DNA from: Saussurea involucrata
Lineage: Eukaryota; Streptophyta; Magnoliopsida; Asterales; Asteraceae
Assembly: GCA_033807775.1 (NCBI GenBank)
Contig: CM066321.1
Span: forward strand, 246,996,422-247,060,421
Direction: 5' to 3'
Length of the DNA: 64,000 bases
In this document: in pieces, positions 9,194-21,090 of the stretch
How positions within the stretch are numbered: position 1 is the first letter of the stretch
How the letters are laid out: each line of letters starts with the position of its first letter
Translations under genes and position numbers: made by a program
The notes under the pieces: model-generated
The model's input: the letters and a program-made list of their open reading frames with translations, nothing else
Databases searched by the model: none
What the model was told of the DNA's origin: nothing

Positions 9194-11886
9194 TGTAACA
9201 TCCGGCAAAAAGTCGAACTTCCAGGTTAGCGTCATTAAACCTTTACTAATGTTAATATAGGGAAAATACCCTGATAGGACCCATTCAGGATAATTTAAAG
9301 CGAAGATTCGTTAGAATTTCCGATAGTTGCTGAAAAGACCCGGTTTCGACCTGCGACTAACTGAAACACCTTATGTAATGCCAAAATGCTTCAATTAACA
9401 TGTAACCTATATAAAAATATAGGATTTTACTTCCTATATAAACTTTTCTTTTTCAAGATTTAATAAAAATAAGAAAGTATTTTAGGGTCTTGTATTGCAA
9501 ATTTTATAAAAATAAATAAGAAAAAAATGTCACATATTAGTTTTGGGCCTCAATTTTTTATAAAAAAAATACTTAGCATGGGATGGGGGCCCATGAAGTG
9601 GCCGGCCTCCCCTCCCCTCTTTTACCCTCCAATTTTATTTTTTCTCTCATTTTCAAACTAAGGAAGAAACCATCCATCTCCCTTTCTCTCTCTCTCTCTT
9701 GAAGTTCACCTTTTCTCTTCATCATCTTCATCCTACAATCTTCAAAACTCCAGCAAATTTCCAGCCCTAAAACAAGTATCCAAAACGAAAATTTCAAGAA
9801 CTTGAAGTGCTTGCAACATCTCACAAAGGTATGAGATCCAAACTAGCTATTTTCTCCATTTTCAAGCATCTTCTTTGGTGATTTTGTTCCTTGAAATAGA
9901 ATCTGAGTTTAGAAATCTTTGCATGCATATTTTCTTGTAAGATTTAAGTATTTTCTTTCAATATCATGTTATATGATGATGGGATTGAATCCTTAGCAAA
10001 GGAACCCTCATCTATGAAGGAGAAAATGCTTAAAAATAGGTTTTCATGTCAATGTTAGAGTTTTAAGAATCTGGCAGATTTGTTGCATGTGCTTAGGACG
10101 ACCATATCTTGGTCAAAACATGTCCAAAATTCCTCATTTTTCTTCTGGAGTAAGGTTTAATGAGTTAGGGTTCAAACCCAACTGGTCTCATAAGAAAATA
10201 TTGAGATTTATGCCTTCAACTCCTTAGAACAAATTTGGTGTGCAGCAGATGGTCGGCCAGATTGTTGTGTCATTTTGTTTTGCTTATAACTCTCTGTAGA
10301 ATCCATAAAAATTACTCATTTTCCTTCTGGGAATTTCTTAGATGAGTTAGGTTTCACATGCACTTGGTTTCATTCAAAAATATGGAGGTTTGGTCACTCA
10401 AACATTTTATACAAAGCAAGTGTGCGAAGCTGTCCAAGATTGGCAGATTGGTACATGCAGCTTCATTCGTCCATAACTCACTCAAAAGTTATCAAACGTT
10501 TGTGAATCGTTTTCCATGAGATACCTTTATGTGTTAGGTTTTCAAAACATGTAAAAACTCTGAAAAATATTAAGTTTTGACCCCCCAAAAGCCCATTATG
10601 GCAGAAGGGTGCAATCTGTTTTAAACTCTGTGTTGCACGGATTTATAAAAATTATTTTGACCCCTTAAACACCCCCAAAATTCATGAAATTTGGTCAAAA
10701 TAGCCTTAACTCAGTATAGTACTACATATAAAAAAATGGGTAAATTTGTCATTTTATAAAGTGTTTTTCAATAGTCATTTTTGAAGTACAAAGTTTCTGT
10801 CAGATTAAGCATTTTGAAAAAGTATGGGATTTTATTCTTATAACTCTATATATATATGATTAAAACATATTGAACAATGCTAAATTCTTCGTTTCAACTT
10901 GAATACTAAAGCAAGGGCATTACACAAGATGTGGATTAAATTAGTTAAGTATAACCTTGAATTAGATATGAAGGACTTATAGAGATTTTTGACATTATAG
11001 GGAACCCGTAAAGCGTTTAAGCAAACAAGCTATCACTACTTCGCGACTACGCTATAAGGTGAGTATTCACAGCCCCGTTTTACTTGTTTAAATGTTTGGG
11101 GTGAAAAGCATGTTATGATTTTAAAATGCTAAATGATTCATGATACTAAATTATGAATATACTTGAATTGGGAAATGAGTACTAATGAATGAACAAAATT
11201 ACATAAGTGACAAAGATATGTTGAGTTGTAATGAAAATGTTAAGTCCCCAATTGGTACACTACTTATTAACTTATTATAAGCCGTTGATACTTGTGGATA
11301 GCGCTATTTGGTTTGACAAACCCACCTTGGACTGACGAGTAGGGGTGCACTTTATCAGTCAATAATGTTCTACTCATGTGGCCAACATACCACCTCTGAG
11401 GTAGTTCGTGGGGCGTAGGTTGTCGGTAGGCTTAGTAGTGGCTCAATACTTATATATCTTACAAAAGTCATTCATTGTAAATTTGTACTCATGAAATTTT
11501 AAACTTAAAGATTGTCATGAACAAACGTTTCATGAAAGCAACCTTTGGATGAAAAACTGTTGAGTATATGGAAAACCTGTGAACTCACCAACTCTTTGTA
11601 GTTGACCTTTTTGTTTTAAACATGCTTTTCAGGGGCTAAGAAGGTAAATGACAAGGTTTAATTTAGCATGCATGACGACATCAACCGAGACTCTTCTTTT
11701 GCCATATCTTGTTAAAAACACTATTTCGGGTTGCATGTAAACTATGGATTGTAAACCCTTAACTTTAATTTTTGAAACTTTGAAATGTAATACTTTATGT
11801 AATTGTATGGTCGGTGTTGTTTATTTCCTAATGCTATGAAACTCTATCTGTTACATCTCGTGCTTCAGCTTTAGCGGGGTGTGACA
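9194..11886 (+). repeat. 3' LTR of element A
   Basis: 2693 bp and nearly identical to 697-3390, with roughly twenty single-base differences by eye (for example CCGC/CAGC near the end). The CAACT...AGTTG hairpin is at 11589-11604. It ends GTGTGACA, followed by the target duplication TATAT. Confidence 0.93.
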
Positions 11887-12495
11887 TATATATTCCAGTT
11901 TGAAAACATTTTAAAGTAAAACTCACCTGTTTGCTTATCAACACGCTTCCAAGCCTTCCCAAACAGATTCAGTCTTTTACCCAGAATTCACAGAATCTGA
12001 AACAGTTTAAATACAATTACTTCTTTACCAACCAAACACATATGACTTACTAGTAGGCTAAGAACTCTAGATAACTCTATCTAACTCTTATCCTCAAATG
12101 TTTCCCCCAAACACGAACTTAAGTCGAGTTCACAGTATATCCAGTCCTCATTCATAAACTATCCAAGAGTCAACAACACAAGGTTACTGGATACTCAGAC
12201 GTATCTGAAATCTCAAAAATGACTAAACAGCTAAACTTTCCGGATACTACAAAACAATCCGGACAACCTATACAATCCGGACAATACAACTTTCCGGACA
12301 GTATAAACAATCCGGATGACATCCGAAAACCAAAGCAATCTGGACACCATCCGGTAACTAATTCATTCGGAAACTATAGACAAGAGGAACTTACCGGGTA
12401 ATTGACTCGTCCGGACACCATTAGAACATCTTCCGGGCACTATTAACCATAACTACCGAACACATTCAAAACGTCCGAAAACCTCTGTCTGTTTA
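11887..12495 (-). repeat. LTR of element E, second part
   Basis: Continuation of the E LTR after A. The segment TATTCCAGTTTGAAAACATT, then AAAGTAAAACTCACCTG and TTCACAGAATCTG, align with the corresponding part of the D LTR (51605-51700). An array of TCCGGA-containing repeats follows. The LTR stops abruptly at 12495, where LTR F begins, so its 5' terminal part is missing. Confidence 0.75.
12237..12480. repeat. TCCGGA short-repeat array in LTR E
   Basis: About a dozen irregularly spaced (about 12-30 bp) copies and variants of the palindrome TCCGGA, often as AATCCGGACAA. The array sits in the part of the LTR where D carries its GTCGCAA/TTGCGAC array. The 60-codon ORF over it is a by-product of the repeat. 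Confidence 0.8.
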
Positions 12496-12889
12496 TGTAA
12501 CACCCTCAAATTTGGAAAGAGTAACTAATTAAAATTTTCATTGTTACATCCGAAATAATGGGTAAAATACCTCTGTCTGATATCAAGACTAAATATTTCT
12601 TCAAACATCTACTTTCCACCGCATCTAGATATAGATCATTCTTTTTCTCCATACTCTTACTTCATCATCCTGAGATATTTCGACTACAACACAATTCAAA
12701 TTCATCACATGTCTTTTATTGTCATAACCTCTTTCATTGAAATTTACAAACTAAATTGAGATGCTAATCTTTTATCATATTAGGTCATTTGTTTTAGTCG
12801 GTATTTGGAAATTTTGGAAGAATTTCGAAATTTAAAAGTTGTGTGGTCCAAGTGTAAGAATTTAAAAGTTTAGTGTTTTGGGAGAGAAG

Positions 12890-12897
12890 TATAAAAA
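12890..12897 (+). promoter_or_regulatory. TATA box of LTR F
   Basis: TATAAAAA followed about 20-25 bases later by CTCTCATTTAACAATTG, a typical plant pyrimidine-rich start region. Confidence 0.6.
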
Positions 12898-13293
12898 GGA
12901 AAGGAAACCCTAATTCTCTCATTTAACAATTGTCTAGTGTGTGTGTTGTGTGTGTGGCTGAGAGAAAGAGCAAGAAAAAGGGTTTGTGGCAATTGAAGAA
13001 GAAGTAGCGATTTTCAGCTGGGTTTTGGGAAAAGCACCAGAATCATCCAGGTAATATCAATTCTATTTCTCTTTAAGATTTTGTGTGTATTGTGGGTAAT
13101 TGGAGAAGAAACTTAGATTTTGTGGGTTTATTGTGTTCCTCATTAAATCTGATTAAGGAATGTCGTAGGGTGGGTTAATGTGTAATTATCGACCCATATT
13201 TGTTAATCTGGAAGTGTTGGGAGGATTAGGACAAAAGATGTGCAAATTCCTGCGTTTTTGTAATGTTCGTCGCGTGCGGAAACCTCCAAACCA

Positions 13294-13510
13294 AGCCAGT
13301 GTCCGGACATCTTGTGGTGTCTGGATGAGAGTAGTGTCCGGGTGAGTCTGTTGTCTGGGTAGAGTTGTGGTAGTAGTTTCCGGTAGTTTAACCGGAAACC
13401 CTTGAGAATTCGGGTAGAATGTCCGGATAGTTTTGGGTTGTCCGGGTAGAACGCCCGGATAGCTCTGGTTGTCCGGATAGTTTTGGCTGTCCGGATAAAG
13501 TGTCCGGAAA
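13294..13510. repeat. GTCCGGATA short-repeat array in LTR F
   Basis: About twelve copies and variants of GTCCGGATAG/GTCCGGGTAG, spaced roughly 15-25 bp, downstream of the predicted transcription start. The reverse-strand ORF at 13203-13577 is a consequence of the array. Confidence 0.8.
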
Positions 13511-14047
13511 GTAGTGGTATGGCACTGTAGTGCAGCCTGTTAGTCCGAGAGGTTAACCGTATGAGTGTGTAGTTCAAGCAAGTGACTTACCGTGGTAGTG
13601 TGTAACCTTATAGGTGCAGTTGAAGGGATAATCAATCTAGTAAGAGGATTAAGCAGGACTACAGGTGAGTTTTTCTGATCTTAATTCCTTTTAAAGTGTG
13701 GAACCTTATGCATAATTTAATGGTAAGTGTTCGTATTATCATTTGCTCATAAACAAAAAGTGTGACTTAATCGTGTGGACATAAACTGTTTATGTGTGGA
13801 CGAGCTATGGCAATTGTGTGAGATGGGGGTGTGTCCCATATGAATTAATATATGAATGTGTTTCATATATGGGCGGTGTGTGCCCCTTTAATGCTGTCAC
13901 GGTGTGTGTGACCCTAGTGTGTGCCATTAGCTTGTCATAGTGTGCTGGCCATTATGTGTGTTCATAACAATTTCGTACAATTACCCTTTTACTAAAAGTT
14001 TTACATAAATTGTATTATTTTGTGGTGTGGCTTTTGAGGGAACTCAC

Positions 14048-14063
14048 TAGACCTCATGGTCTA
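14048..14063 (+). promoter_or_regulatory. LTR hairpin upstream of an acceptor-like site (LTR F)
   Basis: TAGACC, loop TCAT, GGTCTA forms a perfect six-base-pair stem after ACTCAC. A pyrimidine-rich run and CCTTTCAG follow. It corresponds in position to 3093-3108 of element A, but the stem sequence differs. Confidence 0.5.
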
Positions 14064-15585
14064 ACCCTCGCTTTCAAAACTAAAAACCTTTCAGGTAATC
14101 AGGTGGAAGGCTCGGGAAAAGGGAAGGAAAAGGTGTGAGCTGGAGCTTGCATCTTAGAAGTAGAGGACTTCCATTTTTGGCAATTTAGTTATTATTCTAA
14201 GCTGTAATAGGGATGTTATCCGCAAAACCCTTGTTGAATATTATTAAATTTTGGTGTAAGCCAGGTTTTGGCAGATATTATTCTATCTTTGGATGAAGTG
14301 TTTGTCTATTTTAATTTGGGTTGTTACATTAACTGTGACCATATATTTAGGATACTTCATCTCCGAAAATCACTTTATTTCCTTTCCCAAGATATTTAAT
14401 CTTATACGTAGATATATTTGATATCCACGGGCACCATCATAAAGCCATTTATATGGTATTCTATTTAGATTATATCACATATGATGTCCTACTTGGACAC
14501 CGACTTTCCGTGAGCACATAATACTTCAACTTATCATTTTATTTTACACATATTCCGATTATACCATATAAGAAACTTACTATGTTCATGTTATTCACAA
14601 TATCTTATTGTTATTCATATTTTACTTGCAACACTTTCTTTTGTATCACACTTAATATTTCAAGTCATCTTAGTATCCACACATTTTAAGCATAAAATGA
14701 CATCATTCTCTTATGCTTGATTTACTTTCCATAGCCTAATATTGATCGATGATCAACTTACATACTAGATGGTATGCATTTCAATATGAGTCATTTCTAA
14801 GTGCTATACATTTGCATCATAACACTTGATCATGGTGCACTTTTCTTCTTCAACCAGGATAGACCTTATCATTAATGCCATGATATCTCATTATCTCAAC
14901 TTGAGTCATCATGCGACAACTAATAAACGAACTCATATTTAGATACTCAAACCTAAATAATTACTTAAATCAATAATCAGAGACTTTAACATATATCATC
15001 GTCCCACTTAAGGAGGTACTATAACTTAGACTTGGTTGTACTACAAATATGTCTCCAAATAAAACTAGGACAGTCTTTATCGTTGCAAAATCAATATGTC
15101 ATTATTTTGGACATTCATGGTATACATGAAAACAATTTAATAATTTAATCAAATAGTAGCTTAAACACGCATTGGTTTAAGCTCACATAATCTAAGATAA
15201 TATTCAAGTCTCTCAACTTTGTAAAATGTACACATGTGATTTATCATACATACCATTATTGTAGTATGGTATTTTCAGAACATTTCTTTATAACTTACTT
15301 ATTCAGGTCATCGATCATAGCTCATACAAACCTTCATTCAACTTACAACCTTGCTTATGACAAGTTCTTAGATAATAACTAGCGCCTCATTTATAGGATA
15401 ATTTATACGCTTATTTATTTGATTAATTTTGTATTCTTTACTAAATTAACCCATTCCAGAATTGTTTTATCCAGTTATATCATAATGTATGTGTTTTATA
15501 AACACAATTCTATTTTACAACTATTATGTTCCCACATTTTTTCATATTAAATATCTAACAGTAACACCCACTCTATAGAGCTTTG

Positions 15586-16659
15586 TGTTAGTATTTTTCT
15601 ATATATATTAATCATACACTCGATTAATTATTGTCCAACGAAAAACCGAAAATATGCAGAAATAAGATGAAGCAGAATATTTAAAGGAAACGAATTCAAA
15701 TAAACAAAGAACCGCTGAGGCTCGTGTTAAACACGATTCCCTTAAACAGAATTTCCGTCTGTTCTCAGGGTACAACAGCGTAAGCAGTTCTTTTGGAACT
15801 GCCGGAGATGACACTCGCCTGAAAAATTCGCCGGAATGTTGAACTCGTATGCAATGGTTACTGTTTCGTGTGGAGAGAATACCGAGAGAGAAATCAGTTC
15901 TAGAAATCGTGAACTGTTTTTTTTGTATCTTTGGATGAAAGCTAGACCACTTATTTATATGGGATTTTGAAACTGACAAGCATCAATTCGTCATTAATAA
16001 ATCGGTTAATGAAACCGAAATCCATAATAACAAATGAATACTGTAACCGACATACATAAATTCGGATTTAAAAACTGTAACCGACATACATAAATTCGGA
16101 TTTAAAAACTGTAACTGAAATACTTAATTACGAAAATTAAATCCGAAATACATTTTCAGTTTCAAAATTATAAACTGGTCAGAAGAATTTTTAGCAAAAC
16201 CGAGCTGCGTGAGCACGAGATTTTTGAGCTGCATTCGTGTCCGCAGGTCGCGCTCGCACACAAGTTCGACGATTTTAGCTTACGAAATCGTCAATCGGCA
16301 CCCCCCCCCTGCGCGAGGGTAGGAGTTGGAGTAAAACACATCAAGGAGCTTGTCAACTCCTCCCACTTCTTTGCTTATAAACCAAAGAATATTTACTCTC
16401 TCTTCATATGTGGGACTCCTTCCCACACCTAACTTGGTTTTTGCTAATTTCATCCAATTACTCAACTTTGAGCATCGATGTCTCATTCACACATATTCCG
16501 TTTTGGATGCATTATATATCGTTTCGAAGCTCTCATATAGGAGAACATAAACCCACTAAGAGTTAATTATATATAACGAATATATATATATATATATATA
16601 TATATTTAAATGCGTCCAAAGTTTAGAAAAAACCATATTTTTTACTAAAATTTCCAACA
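15586..16659 (-). mobile_element. Solo LTR with target duplication CTTTG
   Basis: 1074 bp with ends TGTTAGTATT and AATTTCCAACA, flanked by CTTTG at 15581-15585 and 16660-16664. The TG...CA ends with a 5-bp duplication and no internal region are the signature of LTR-LTR recombination. A TATAAATA box on the minus strand at 15952-15959 and a TGTTGGAAA start suggest minus orientation and a Ty1/copia-like LTR. A 38-bp direct repeat lies at about 16035-16110. The 470-bp end nearest 16659 is shared with 25071-25511. Confidence 0.8.
16581..16605. repeat. (TA)n microsatellite
   Basis: About twelve TA units inside the solo LTR. The related copy at 25071-25511 has its own TA run at its end. Confidence 0.9.
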
Positions 16660-18207
16660 CTTTGAACCTTGAATCCCTCCTTAAATGCATGTGATATGAG
16701 TTTTCATCATATTACCTTTATCACCGATCATACTCGACTGCAATAACACGTCTACTTACGCACTTGACTTTAGACGCTTTTTTATACATTTTTCTATGAT
16801 GTCAAGCATTTTCGTAAATTCAAAGACCGTCTTTCGGTTATATGCAAGATCTTATCGTCCTAAAAAAACTCTTGAATCTCATGCTTATCTTAAAGCTTTT
16901 CAAGTTATTCCAAGCATATCTCATTCCATCATTATATACTTCTCATTGTAAAGTAATAATCCATTATGATCGTCAACCTTAACCATAACTTCATAAGCGA
17001 GATTTCACAATTTACTTATTATGTTAGTCATATTTTAACCTTAGAAATTTCATAACCTAAAACATATTTTCCTCCATACCCAACATATTGCAATCATTCT
17101 TTGATGATTGTAAGACCTCATTTTAAAGTATACAATCATTACGTGTATCAGTTTATTTAACATACATACCCATGATGTTTATCAAACTTCAAACAACTAT
17201 AAACCTCCTTCATTCAATTTGTATAAATGATTCTCTAAATCGGAAATTCATCCAGACAACTAACGAGGGTAACGGATTACTAAAAAGAAATATCGAAATC
17301 AAAACCTTCCAATGCATTAATGTCTTTAGGGAAGCCTAAATAACCAACAATTTACTCTACAATATAAATCCTTTGATCCTACTTGAAACACTGTTTTCGG
17401 AATATTTTCGAACAAAAGATCCGTCCCATCCGCTTAACGGAGACAATCTTTACCAACCGACGAGAATAATTTACCAATAAACAAATCATGGAATAAACAA
17501 ACTTTAATCACATACCCAAATATAATAAGGTATTAGAGTAACATGTACCTGTAAATTCACAAATACATTGGTCAGATGTAATTTGAATTTATCTTACATG
17601 TTGTTCTTTCAACCAATTATATTCAATACGTGCGGGGTTTTTTTTTGCAATTTATATTCGGTCATTACTTTGGTTATTCACTTACAAAATTTGATTCCTT
17701 AAGCACATATTAATTGTTCCTAGAATCTAAAATCTCAAATCCCCATCCATTCCACATTTCCTTGCAATTTGATCCTTGTTTCACTATGATAGATTGAGAC
17801 ACATTATCCTTGCACAATATTTCCTAGTACCTTGTTATCAACATTATCTTTAATCATCTCATTACCCTTGATAATTAAGACATCTCAAAAGTAAGTATAC
17901 CTACACGCCTTTATAGCTGTATTAACAATTTATGCATACCCTCTATACCTCTAGGCTCTAGCTTATCTTTCTTTCGACGTTTAACATCTTTCTGTCCATA
18001 TTCAACATTACTGGAACTACATCCAAGACTTATATCTCCAACTTTTCATCCATGTGTTGTCCTACTTGGCGATATTTATTAATCATTTTGACATTTTCAA
18101 TAATATCAAGATATATGATAACTTGACCTTTAGGTCCTGTCATGACTTATGTACTTAGATCTAGGTTTAAGACTAAATTTACAAAATCTAATTCACTTAA
18201 ACCCTTT

Positions 18208-18219
18208 GCTCTGATACCA
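18208..18219 (-). other. Primer-binding site of element G
   Basis: On the minus strand it reads TGGTATCAGAGC, complementary to initiator methionine tRNA, three bases from the LTR start at 18223. Confidence 0.8.
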
Positions 18220-18222
18220 ACT

Positions 18223-19611
18223 TATAACGCCCCGTTTTGTTTTCCAAAATTAGGTGTCGTTACTTTCTTTGGTACTACCAATGCTTTCATATGAACTAAT
18301 GAACTTTATTTCTTTCAAATCTAACTATTACATCAGAGTTGAAAGATTAGCGGAAACGTAACTTAATAGCTTAGAATACAACAAACATTGATGTTGACTA
18401 GAATAGTACTAGTTGTACTACTTCATGTTATCCCTCTTTACTCCTTACCTGAGATACATACATGTAATGTGTAAGCTTTAAGCTTAGTAAGTAGTCATGG
18501 TTTCATGAATAAACAACTTTCATAATACTTATCAATTTATGAATAATAATTCATAAAATACTTGTCATGCTCATGCATAAAACATTCTTTTTAGATCTCA
18601 CTTCTCACATGTAAGTATGCCATACTTTTCTTAGGTTCAATAACCCCGGGGTCCATAAAAGGCTGCCCCATAAGGTCCGTTTGCAAGTCGTCCATTCATT
18701 CTATATCCCGTACGTTGGATATTTATGGTCATACATAACTTGCATAAAATGTTTCATGCCTTGAATGCAAGAATACATATGCGTGTATCATAACATACCA
18801 AAACATCTTATCAAATTCTTCATAATGCATAAAATACATTTATATAGCATATATGTATCTCAGTAAATCTCATAACATACCTACCATGGTTACACTTAGC
18901 TTTCCTTTGATCTCTTACTTTAAGCTTTAGTAATGTATAGAGAGAGAATGAGTGAATGATTTTGGTATGAACCTAATAGCCTCACTTCATCCTCTATTTA
19001 CAGGTAAACACAATGCATTAACTACTTGTACTTCTTGCTTTCAAAATCGTACTTTTATAAGAGTTTGACACCTTGTGCTTCTTAGGTTTGCTTTGTCGTA
19101 CTTATTCGCATCGTCGTGCTTATAGGTTTTGCATCGTCGTGCTTTTTAGCTTTGCATCGTCGTGCTTATAGGTTTTGCATCGTCGTGCTTTTTAGCTTTG
19201 CATCTTCGTACTTGTAGGTTTTGCATCGTCGTGCTTATTAGCTTGCCATATCATGCATCTTAGGAAGTACTTGATATTACCTAGGTTTACCATCTCATAC
19301 TTCTTAGGGTGTACTTGTTATCACTTATCTTTGCCATATCATCACTAGTCTTACCAACACACTATTTTAGCCTTCCCAACTCATCACTAGATTGCTTAAT
19401 CATGTTTATTAGGCTTTCTTTGTCACCTATGTAGGTTTGCTTCCTCATGCTTTGACTTGTAGGTCACTTGTAAGCCCTTTATCATTGATAATATGTGTAT
19501 TTAATGAAGGCTACAGTTGTTGGAACTTTTAGTGTTCTTAATGGAATCATAATTCTTGTATTTAAAGCTTAAAACATTAAATTCTAACAAAAGTAAAAGT
19601 AGGGTGTTACA
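18223..19611 (-). repeat. 5' LTR of element G
   Basis: 1389 bp. The left end reads TATAACGCCCC where TGTAAC is expected, an apparent decay of the TG terminus. The right end is AGGGTGTTACA. It contains a palindromic hairpin at 18472-18486 next to an acceptor-like ATCTCAG (minus strand) and an exact 23-bp tandem array at 19108-19245. No target duplication can be shown because the other end of G is lost. Confidence 0.72.
19108..19245. repeat. Six tandem 23-bp units in LTR G
   Basis: Exactly six 23-bp units starting at 19108, 19131, 19154, 19177, 19200 and 19223, each beginning GCATCGTCGTGC or a variant. Most units alternate between a TATAGGTTTT and a TTTTAGCTTT ending, so a 46-bp dimer is probably the unit that expanded. 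Confidence 0.92.
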
Positions 19612-21090
19612 TAACACTAGTCTACATCAACTGAAAAGGCTAAAGTGAAAAGAACAAGCATGCATGGATCTACAAATCTGATGGAGACACGTGTTAAAGT
19701 TGAAGGATAACATTTAATGCAACGGAGACTATAAAAGGACTTCATTGTGTTAGTTTGTAAATCACCCATTTTGAAAGAACTTCTCTGTAATAGATTCAAC
19801 TAAATTCAGTGTCAAATTTTGAGAGTTTTATAAGTCTCTCGGATCTGAAGGAGAACTTTCTTCTTCTTCTTCTTCTCTTTCAGTAGGTAAATTTGCATCC
19901 TCGGATAGTTTAGGATAACGGTCTTGCCTCCTAGCTTCCGCAATATATATGTAATTTTATGTTTGAAATAAAAACTAAAATAAAAGTGGAAAATTTATTG
20001 TATTTGTAAACAAAACTCCTCCCCCCTCTACAAACACCTTATGCGTGAGTCATTGTGGTCGAGGACCAACAATGATTGTTTAAACCCTACTTCACTCCTA
20101 AAAGGCTCTATTAGAGAGTAATCTAATAGGGTTCCACATATTCTACATGTAATTATTTTCCAGAAGGGATACTCCCTTTCTTTATTGTGCAACCTTTGTA
20201 GATAGCTGATGGTTCCATCCCTGAGTTTTGTTTTTATATCTTACCCTTTTCGGTTGAGGAAGAAACTATACATCAAGATGTTGCATAAATATACATAAAC
20301 AATACGAAATCGAAGCTTGAAGCTTTGTCAATGTAATCGCCATCTCAAACATATATGGACGAAGCCATAAAATTTGTGCAATCTACATGTATTTGCGCAT
20401 AACATATCTATGTATGCATAGATAAAGAGGGGAGAGAATCGATGTTTGTGTATTGTTTGAGGTGGAGATGGAATGGTGGTCAACATCATAGGGTAGGAAG
20501 ACGAAGACATCATACAAAATGCCTTAACAGATTGACTTAAGGCTAAGGACGATAGTTGAAAGCAAATGGAAACGATGGAGCATCTGGCCTAATCTCGAGA
20601 CTAGAGGGACGATAGTTGAAAGCAAATTTACTCTCTCTCTCTCTCTCTTCCCCTTTCTCAATAAAGGTTGAATTTCTGACTATAATCTTGATCCAGGTTC
20701 AAACCTGTTTTAAGTACAAAAATTCACCTATTGCCAACCTATTAACCGTCAAGACAGAAAATCCTGACCGTCCATGAGTACGAGTCCCATAAATCATATT
20801 TTGATCTCTACTTTTATTTGAGTCCCATAAATCACATTTTGATCTCTACTTTTATTTGAACCACTCAATCCCATGGAATAGAGTTTTGGATTTTGTACCT
20901 TTGAAAATATCCGTTGACTTGGAGATACGGTCAAAGCAATGAGAAAAACAAAAGGAGGAAATTAGAATTAAATTAAAAGAATACGAAAAGCAGGAAAACA
21001 GAGGGGCACTTCGGAATGGTCTACCAACCCCATTCATTCCTCAGCTGAGGGAGAAGAAATTGGAGGTTTTCCGATAATTGATCTGTGATT
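19612..21090 (+). other. Upstream region of the transporter gene
   Basis: No gene recognised. A TATA-like CTATAAAAGG at about 19730 followed by CTT repeats (19861-19880) could be a remnant LTR or an unrelated promoter; I cannot decide. A (CT)n run at 20631-20650 and CCTCAGCTGAGGGAG near 21040 lie close to the gene start and may belong to its promoter or 5' leader. Short ORFs on both strands here show no family features. Confidence 0.4.

Larger units (their letters stand above)
697..11886 (+). mobile_element. Complete Ty3/gypsy chromovirus-type retrotransposon A (Tekay/Del-like)
   Basis: An 11.2-kb element with 2.69-kb LTRs that begin TGTAACATCC and end GTGTGACA, flanked by the 5-bp target duplication TATAT (692-696 and 11887-11891). 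Order: LTR, initiator-Met primer site, 200-codon leader ORF, gag-pol (gag, protease, RT, RNase H, integrase, chromodomain-like tail), polypurine tract, LTR. The two LTRs differ by roughly twenty substitutions by eye, so insertion was recent. The gag-pol frame has five in-frame TAG codons and no frameshift, so as it stands the copy cannot make a full polyprotein without suppression or help in trans. It sits inside the LTR of E. Confidence 0.93.
12496..14328 (+). repeat. LTR F (related family, plus strand), solo or remnant
   Basis: Starts TGTAACACCC and ends GGGTTGTTACA. A TATA box lies at 12890, a CT-rich probable transcription start near 12915, a donor-like CATCCAG/GTAAT at 13050/13051, a TCCGGA array at 13294-13510, a hairpin at 14048-14063 and an acceptor-like CCTTTCAG ending at 14094. 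No primer site or polypurine tract adjoins it. The flanks GTTTA and TTAAC do not match, so I cannot show a simple solo-LTR insertion. Its repeat type matches LTR E, in the opposite orientation. Confidence 0.72.
14329..18207 (-). other. Decayed internal region of element G
   Basis: No coding frame survives. Near the right end, 17545-17615 (a TGTAATTTGAATTTATCTTACATG block and its flanks) clearly resembles the gag leader of D at 57385-57455, and a primer site follows at 18208, so this is the leader and former internal part of a minus-strand chromovirus. Left of about 17200 I find no convincing gag or pol similarity. The body was either deleted, replaced or mutated beyond recognition. A solo LTR of another family is inserted at 15586-16659. 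Confidence 0.55.

Noticed and set aside
12219..12401. 60-codon ORF rich in QSGQ
   Set aside because: Product of the TCCGGA repeat array in LTR E. The same applies to the minus-strand ORF at 13203-13577 in LTR F.
19612..20100. Possible LTR or promoter remnant with TATA box and CTT repeats
   Set aside because: No matching terminal repeats, primer site or second copy in the window. Left as unassigned.
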